From the NCBI GenBank assembly GCA_934659415.1, contig CAKUHW010000014.1, positions 1-10,442 on the forward strand: a stretch of DNA of 10,442 nt, read 5' to 3'. Both the position numbers and the translations under genes were made by a program. Positions within the stretch are counted from its first letter, which is position 1; the number at the start of each line of letters is the position of its first letter. Origin of the DNA: an uncultured Oscillospiraceae bacterium (GTDB lineage: Bacteria; Bacillota; Clostridia; Oscillospirales; Oscillospiraceae). Of the stretch, positions 6,653 through 10,442 are shown in pieces. The notes under the pieces are model-generated. The model worked only from the letters and a program-made list of their open reading frames with translations, had not been told where the DNA came from and ran no database searches.

Positions 6653-6682
6653 AACCTCAACCAGAGGTTCCGGCTGCGCCGG
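6653..6682 (+). other. Tandem hairpins in the 5' leader of the operon
   Basis: Two hairpins lie side by side: 6653-6658 with 6664-6669 (6 bp, loop AACCA) and 6670-6674 with 6678-6682 (5 bp, loop TGC). With no gap between them they can stack. They begin a few bases after the predicted transcription start, a usual place for mRNA 5'-stabilising structure, and end well before the ribosome site at 6702-6707. Confidence 0.5.
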
Positions 6683-6716
6683 GCCTCGCAGTACATTCAG
6701 GAAAGGAAGTTTTATC

Positions 6717-7064
6717 ATGATCAAGAGAACTTACGAAGAGCTCGAGCCCTACTTCCCCGCTGGCCACTTCGGCGTCACCTGCAAGCGTTACCACGGCAAG
6801 GACGAGACCGGCGCGACCAAGTTCTGGATCGGCATTTCTGAGTTTGAGCCGGGCGGCGGCGCCGACTGGGCCTATGATGACAACCCCCTGGAGAAGGTCT
6901 ATTTCGTGCTCGAGGGCGAGATGACCGTGACCGACAAGGACGGCAACAAGTACGTCGTGGGTCCCATGCAGTCCATCTCCTTCCCCCCCAATGAGGGCCG
7001 GCTGCTGAAGAATGAGACCGACAAGCCCGCCAAGATGCTGGTCATCATCAACTACCCCGCCTGA
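6717..7064 (+). CDS. Small cupin-fold protein lacking metal-ligand histidines, first gene of the operon
   Basis: A 115-residue single-domain cupin. The first cupin motif is represented by EPGGGADWAYDDNPLEKVYFVLEGEMTV (about 44-71) and the second by VGPMQSISFPPNEGRLLKNE (about 81-100). The only histidines are His17 and His26, both before the barrel motifs. Residues around 53-56 and Arg95 occupy the places of the usual His ligands, and Lys60 that of the Glu. A canonical metal site is therefore absent. It has a good ribosome site (AAAGGA, 6702-6707) and precedes the phloroglucinol reductase gene by 42 bases with no terminator. Its role is not known to me: it could bind a pathway compound, catalyse a tautomerisation, or chaperone an enzyme. 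The cupin fold call is firm, the function is not. Confidence 0.8.
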   Translation: MIKRTYEELEPYFPAGHFGVTCKRYHGKDETGATKFWIGISEFEPGGGADWAYDDNPLEKVYFVLEGEMTVTDKDGNKYVVGPMQSISFPPNEGRLLKNETDKPAKMLVIINYPA

Positions 7065-7106
7065 GCCCTGTCCCCGGATCATAATTTCATTAGGAGGTAA
7101 TCCATT

Positions 7107-7916
7107 ATGGTACCCGTTGAGAAAAGCTTTGTAAACGATATGTTCTCCGTCAAGGACAAGGTCGCTCTGGTCACCGGCGCCACCGGCGCTCTGGGCTGCG
7201 TTCTGGCCAAGGCCTACGGCTACGCCGGCGCCAAGGTCTTCATGACCGGCCGCAACGATAAGAAGCTGAAGGCCCTGGAGGACGAGTTCAAGGCCGAGGG
7301 CATCGACTGCGCCTACGCCGTGGCCGACCCCGCCAAGGAGGAGGACGTGCAGGCCCTCATCGACGCCGCTGTCGCCAAGTACGGCGCCATCGACATCCTG
7401 GCCGTGGCCCATGGCTTCAACAAGCCCCAGAACGTGCTGGATCAGTCCGTTGCCGACTGGCAGTACATCATGGACGCCGACTGCAAGAGCGTCTACATCG
7501 TCACCAAGTACGTTGCCCACCAGATGGTCAAGCAGTACGAGGCCGACAACACCAAGCGCGGCAAGATGGTCATCGTGACCTCTCAGCGCTCCAAGCGCGG
7601 CATGGCCGGCTACACCGGCTACTGCACCTCCAAGGGCGGCGCCGACCTGATGGTCTCCTGCCTGGCCTGCGATCTGTCCGCCAAGTATCACATCAACGTC
7701 AACTCCATCTGCCCCACCGTGTTCCGCTCCGACCTGACCGAGTGGATGTTCGATCCCGAGTCCGCCGTGTACAAGAACTTCCTGAACCGCGAGCCCATCG
7801 GCCGTCTGGGCGAGCCCGCCGACTTCGTTGGCTACGCTCTGTTCCTGTCCTCCGCCGCTTCCGACTTCATCACCGGCTCCAACTGCGACTGCTCCGGCGG
7901 CTACCTGACCGTGTAA
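7107..7916 (+). CDS. Short-chain dehydrogenase, probable phloroglucinol reductase (PGR)
   Basis: A 269-residue classical SDR. The nucleotide-binding motif TGATGALG is at 23-30, and the catalytic set is Ser159, Tyr172 and Lys176 (YCTSK). TGRN at the end of the second strand is compatible with NADPH. Phloroglucinol reductase, an SDR, reduces phloroglucinol to dihydrophloroglucinol and makes the ring open to hydrolysis. SDRs alone cannot be assigned reliably; the call rests on the downstream genes for the next three steps of the same pathway. An oxidoreductase for a sugar or other cyclic ketone is the alternative. TAGGAGG (7091-7097) lies 9 bases before the ATG. Codon use is strongly biased to AAG, GAG, AAC and ATC, suggesting high expression. 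Confidence 0.85.
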   Translation: MVPVEKSFVNDMFSVKDKVALVTGATGALGCVLAKAYGYAGAKVFMTGRNDKKLKALEDEFKAEGIDCAYAVADPAKEEDVQALIDAAVAKYGAIDILAVAHGFNKPQNVLDQSVADWQYIMDADCKSVYIVTKYVAHQMVKQYEADNTKRGKMVIVTSQRSKRGMAGYTGYCTSKGGADLMVSCLACDLSAKYHINVNSICPTVFRSDLTEWMFDPESAVYKNFLNREPIGRLGEPADFVGYALFLSSAASDFITGSNCDCSGGYLTV

Positions 7917-7944
7917 GCAGCCCGGCCTGCAAGGAGAAGACAGC

Positions 7945-8880
7945 ATGAACATTAAGAATGTTGTAGTGGTGGGCGCCGGCATGATGGGCAACGCCCTCGC
8001 CCAGGTGTTCGCCTCCAACCCCGACCTGCACGTGATGCTCAAGACCCGTTCCCTGAAGGACGACCGCTGGGTCCCCATCGAGAACAACCTGGACATCATG
8101 ATCGCCCGGGGCGCGGCCACCGAGGAGGAGAAGAAGGCCATCCTCAGCCGCATCCACTTCGTCACCGACGACGCTGAGGCCTACACCAACGCCGACTTTG
8201 TGATCGAGTGCTATCCCGAGGTCATGGAGACCAAGCAGCAGCTGTTCTGCGAAATCGAGAACTACTGCTCCGACAAGTGCATCCTGGCCACCAACTCCTC
8301 CGTGATGAGCTCCACCGAGATCGGCTCCAAGTGCAAGCACCCCGAGCGCGTGGTGGGCGCCCATTTCTGGAACCCCGGCCATCTGATCCCCCTGGTGGAG
8401 GTCATCAAGTCCGACAAGACCGAGGAGTGGGTCATCGACGAGACCATGGAGCTGATGACCAGCTGCGGCAAGAAGCCCGTCTACTGCAAGAAGGATGTGC
8501 CCGGCTTCGTGGCCAACCGTCTGCAGCACGCCCTGTGGCGTGAGGCCTTCTACATGGTGGAAAACGGCATTGCCGACGCCAAGACCGTGGACGACGCCTG
8601 CAAGTACGGCCCCGGCCTGCGCTGGCCCGTCATGGGACCCATGGAGAACTCCGACCTGGTGAGCATCCAGCTGACCAAGAACATCCACGACTATATCCTG
8701 CCCCACCTGGCCGACAACCACGAGCCCTCCAAGTGCCTGGCCGAGATGCTGGCCCGGGGCGACAACGGCTTCAAGACCGGTAAGGGCTGGCAGGAGTGGA
8801 CTCCCGAGCAGATCGCCGCGTCCAACACCGGCCTGCGCGAGTACCTGATCGATTACATCGCCAAGCAGAAGAAGGCCTGA
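7945..8880 (+). CDS. 3-hydroxyacyl-CoA dehydrogenase family protein, probable (S)-3-hydroxy-5-oxohexanoate dehydrogenase (HOHDH)
   Basis: A 311-residue member of the 3-hydroxyacyl-CoA dehydrogenase superfamily. The NAD-binding GAGMMG is at 10-15, and the catalytic His140 and Glu152 lie in AHFWNPGHLIPLVEVI. The C-terminal helical domain contains PGFVANRLQHALWREA and the block GLRWPVMGPMENSDL. HFWNP and GLRWPVMGP are typical of relatives that oxidise free hydroxy acids, such as carnitine dehydrogenase, rather than CoA esters. In this operon it would oxidise 3-hydroxy-5-oxohexanoate to 3,5-dioxohexanoate (triacetate) with NAD, just before the BKACE step. It begins 28 bases after the reductase gene with AAGGAGA as ribosome site. 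A 114-base gap with two hairpins follows. The family is certain; the substrate is inferred from context. Confidence 0.85.
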   Translation: MNIKNVVVVGAGMMGNALAQVFASNPDLHVMLKTRSLKDDRWVPIENNLDIMIARGAATEEEKKAILSRIHFVTDDAEAYTNADFVIECYPEVMETKQQLFCEIENYCSDKCILATNSSVMSSTEIGSKCKHPERVVGAHFWNPGHLIPLVEVIKSDKTEEWVIDETMELMTSCGKKPVYCKKDVPGFVANRLQHALWREAFYMVENGIADAKTVDDACKYGPGLRWPVMGPMENSDLVSIQLTKNIHDYILPHLADNHEPSKCLAEMLARGDNGFKTGKGWQEWTPEQIAASNTGLREYLIDYIAKQKKA

Positions 8881-8897
8881 GCGCCTCTCTCCCCTTC

Positions 8898-8956
8898 CGC
8901 GGCCAAGGCCGCGCGGCGTGTAAGCTCCCCTGCGGCGGCGCTGCCGCCGCAGGGAG
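8898..8956 (+). other. Two intercistronic hairpins without U-tract
   Basis: A 7-bp stem (8898-8904 with 8907-8913; the 2-base gap means the tip must open) is followed by a 12-bp perfect stem (8928-8939 with 8943-8954, loop GCT). The latter continues with two more pairs past a bulge. No T-run follows, so neither is an intrinsic terminator. They may be RNA-processing or stability elements that set different levels for the genes on either side. Confidence 0.6.
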
Positions 8957-8994
8957 AACCAATAAAACCACAATTCATATGGAGGTAACTTATC

Positions 8995-10011
8995 ATGGGA
9001 AAGACTGTTTTTGTTGACCTGACTCACCCCTTCGGCGCTGAGATCCCCCGCTGGCCCTACTTTGACAAGCCCAACATCGACAACACCCACACCATGGCCA
9101 AGGGCGGCGTGCTGACCCAGAAGATCACCTGCACCATGCACACCGGCACCCACTGCGACGCTCCCCGTCACGTCATGGAGTATGAGTTTGACGGCCGCCG
9201 CGCCCGCTACACTCATGAGATGCCCGTAGACGCCTACACCGGCGAGGCCATCGTGCTGAAGATCGACATCGAGCCCTGGGGCCTGATCACCGACAAGCAC
9301 CTGGACGCCGCCTGCAAGAAGTACAACGTTGACCCCACCACCCTGAAGGGCAAGGTCCTCTGTCTGAACACCGGTATGCACCGCCTGTTCGACGACTCCA
9401 AGGCTTACTATCACTATGCCGCCGGTACCGGCATTGACGCCGGCAAGTGGTTCGTGAAGTACGGTCTGAAGTGCGTGGCCATGGACGGCCAGGCTCTGGA
9501 TCACCCCCTGCACACCGCCATGGGCAACAACGGCATGACCCGCATGAACCTGCTGGGCGCCACCGGCTACCCCATCACCGAGGAGTACAAGAAGCTGTTC
9601 GGCGAGGAGGCCTATGCCGAGTTCGATAAGTTCGAGTATATCCGCATCCACGGCGAGAAGGCCTACATGGAGAAGTTCGGCGAGCTCGAGGAGATCGGCG
9701 TCTGGGGCACCTGGGAGCCCTGCCACAAGGAGATGCTGGGCCACGGCATCGTGGGCGTTGAGAACCTGGGCGGCGACCTGGACAAGATCCCCGCCGGCGT
9801 GCCCTTCCGCTTCAACTGCTTCCCCCTGCGCTGGTACATGGGCGATGGCTCCATGGCCCGCTGCGTTGCCGAGATCGACGAGGACCTGCTGGACAAGAGC
9901 GTGCCCGACCGCACCTACAAGTACGGCGGCACCGGCTACGCCGATGAGACCGGCCACGGCGACAGCGGCGTGGAGTATATGCAGCGCCTGTTCCACCGCA
10001 ACGATAAGTAA
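8995..10011 (+). CDS. Cyclase-family metal hydrolase, probable dihydrophloroglucinol cyclohydrolase (DPGC)
   Basis: A 338-residue cyclase-family protein (the kynurenine formamidase / isatin hydrolase superfamily). The metal-binding motif HTGTHCDAPRH gives His49, His53, Asp55 and His59, and DLTHPF near the N-terminus is also typical. Dihydrophloroglucinol cyclohydrolase hydrolyses a C-C bond of the cyclic 1,3-dione to yield (S)-3-hydroxy-5-oxohexanoate. That fits between the reductase and the dehydrogenase here, although the gene order is not the reaction order. The protein is about 80-120 residues longer than common family members, and much of the excess seems to lie around residues 185-265, before the conserved GVENLGGDLDKI block. 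GGAGGT (8981-8986) lies 8 bases before the ATG. An amidase or lactonase for another ring compound is the alternative. Confidence 0.87.
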   Translation: MGKTVFVDLTHPFGAEIPRWPYFDKPNIDNTHTMAKGGVLTQKITCTMHTGTHCDAPRHVMEYEFDGRRARYTHEMPVDAYTGEAIVLKIDIEPWGLITDKHLDAACKKYNVDPTTLKGKVLCLNTGMHRLFDDSKAYYHYAAGTGIDAGKWFVKYGLKCVAMDGQALDHPLHTAMGNNGMTRMNLLGATGYPITEEYKKLFGEEAYAEFDKFEYIRIHGEKAYMEKFGELEEIGVWGTWEPCHKEMLGHGIVGVENLGGDLDKIPAGVPFRFNCFPLRWYMGDGSMARCVAEIDEDLLDKSVPDRTYKYGGTGYADETGHGDSGVEYMQRLFHRNDK

Positions 10012-10035
10012 TCAGCAGCGTCTGCGCTGCCGTGG

Positions 10036-10107
10036 CCTGTGCGCATAGCCGGGTCCGCAGGCACAGGACGTTTTACCGGAATACGCAGGCGCATATGCGC
10101 CTGCGTA
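10036..10107 (+). other. Intercistronic hairpins between the cyclohydrolase and BKACE genes
   Basis: An imperfect long-loop hairpin (10036-10042 with 10061-10067) is followed by ACGTTTTA, so it could be a weak or partial terminator. Next comes a perfect 26-base palindrome (10082-10107) with no U-tract. A small 5-bp hairpin (10016-10020 with 10025-10029) lies just upstream. No clear promoter is seen before the next gene. Confidence 0.6.
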
Positions 10108-10141
10108 CTCTGGGTTATTTCACTCGAAAGGAATGTATACC

Positions 10142-10442
10142 ATGTCTGATCTGAAGAACAAGTGCATCATCACCGTGGCCCCCACCGGTGCCTGGCCCAA
10201 GAAGGAGAACAACCCCAACGTCCCCATGACCCCCGCCGAGATCGCCGAGGACGTGTATGACTGCTGGAAGGCCGGCGCCGCCATGGCCCACCTCCATATG
10301 CGTGACGACAACGGCAACGGCACCATGGACAAGAACAAGTTCGCCGAGACCGTGAAGCTGCTGCGCGCCAATCACCCCGACTGCGATATCATCATCAACA
10401 TGACCACCTCCGGCGACCTGTACGCCACCGACGAGACCCGTC
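10142..10442 (+). CDS. BKACE (DUF849) family enzyme, probable triacetate acetoacetate-lyase (TAL), cut by the window end
   Basis: The first 100 codons of a BKACE protein; the family is usually around 270-310 residues, so about two thirds is missing. The N-terminal strand CIITVAPTGAWP and the zinc-binding HLHMRD (His50 and His52) are typical of 3-keto-5-aminohexanoate cleavage enzyme and its relatives, and INMTTSGD (about 85-92) follows. These enzymes condense a beta-keto acid with acetyl-CoA and release acetoacetate plus a new acyl-CoA. With triacetate as substrate the products are acetoacetate and acetoacetyl-CoA, which enter butyrate or acetate metabolism. AAAGGA lies upstream of the ATG. 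Lysine-pathway or carnitine-pathway BKACEs are alternatives, but their partner genes are absent here. Confidence 0.87.
   Translation, partial: MSDLKNKCIITVAPTGAWPKKENNPNVPMTPAEIAEDVYDCWKAGAAMAHLHMRDDNGNGTMDKNKFAETVKLLRANHPDCDIIINMTTSGDLYATDETR

Noticed and set aside
6416..6724. A 102-codon minus-strand frame in the AT-rich intergenic region
   Set aside because: It has no recognisable domain, unusual composition, and covers the promoters and repeats of the divergent region and the start of the cupin gene.
1513..9996. Very long minus-strand open frames opposite the ABC exporter genes (1513-3477, 3245-5398) and opposite the operon (7870-9996)
   Set aside because: They mirror the sense genes codon for codon, are rich in His, Gly, Gln and Ala without any domain, and lack ribosome sites. 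They are GC-driven antisense shadows.
7945..10442. Carnitine or lysine breakdown as the meaning of the dehydrogenase plus BKACE pair
   Set aside because: Carnitine dehydrogenase and dehydrocarnitine-cleaving BKACE are similar families, but a cyclase-family hydrolase and an SDR would be unexplained. The lysine-pathway partners (aminomutases, 3,5-diaminohexanoate dehydrogenase, ammonia-lyase) are absent.
1..10442. CRISPR arrays, tRNA or rRNA genes, insertion sequences, toxin-antitoxin pairs
   Set aside because: No regularly spaced repeats, cloverleaf pattern, transposase, or suitable small gene pair was seen anywhere in the window.

Overview
The window is GC-rich (about 60% or more by eye), with Shine-Dalgarno sites before most genes, sigma-A type promoters and small stand-alone Firmicutes genes (queT, trxA, secG). 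This fits an anaerobic gut clostridium of the Oscillospiraceae, in the Flavonifractor / Lawsonibacter / Intestinimonas neighbourhood. That placement is inferred from composition, gene style and the catabolic operon, not from a marker gene.

Left part (1-1475): a structured leader RNA precedes a QueT-type queuosine-precursor transporter, then thioredoxin and a strong intrinsic terminator. Facing them is a 5'-truncated remnant of a uroporphyrinogen-decarboxylase / MtaA-like methyltransferase gene.

Middle part (1568-5500): a well-formed promoter drives two overlapping genes for a heterodimeric ABC exporter. Their degenerate ATPase motifs are complementary, as in BmrCD or TM287/288. A GC-rich hairpin cluster and a bidirectional terminator separate the exporter from convergent secG. 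The secG promoter is nearly the same sequence as the exporter promoter.

Right part (5883-10442): a divergent HxlR-family regulator faces a five-gene operon: cupin, short-chain dehydrogenase, 3-hydroxyacyl-CoA-dehydrogenase-like enzyme, cyclase-family metal hydrolase, and a BKACE (DUF849) enzyme cut by the window end. The four enzyme families, in one operon, match the anaerobic phloroglucinol pathway: phloroglucinol reductase, (S)-3-hydroxy-5-oxohexanoate dehydrogenase, dihydrophloroglucinol cyclohydrolase and triacetate acetoacetate-lyase. Phloroglucinol is the A-ring product of flavonoid breakdown. It would be reduced, ring-opened by hydrolysis, oxidised to triacetate, and cleaved with acetyl-CoA into acetoacetate and acetoacetyl-CoA.

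The least explained parts are the leading cupin, which has no histidine where metal ligands should be; the regulator's operator architecture (a perfect inverted repeat over its own -10 box and CTTAC repeats upstream of the operon); the queT leader, which can fold in two mutually exclusive ways; and large hairpins without U-tracts inside the operon.
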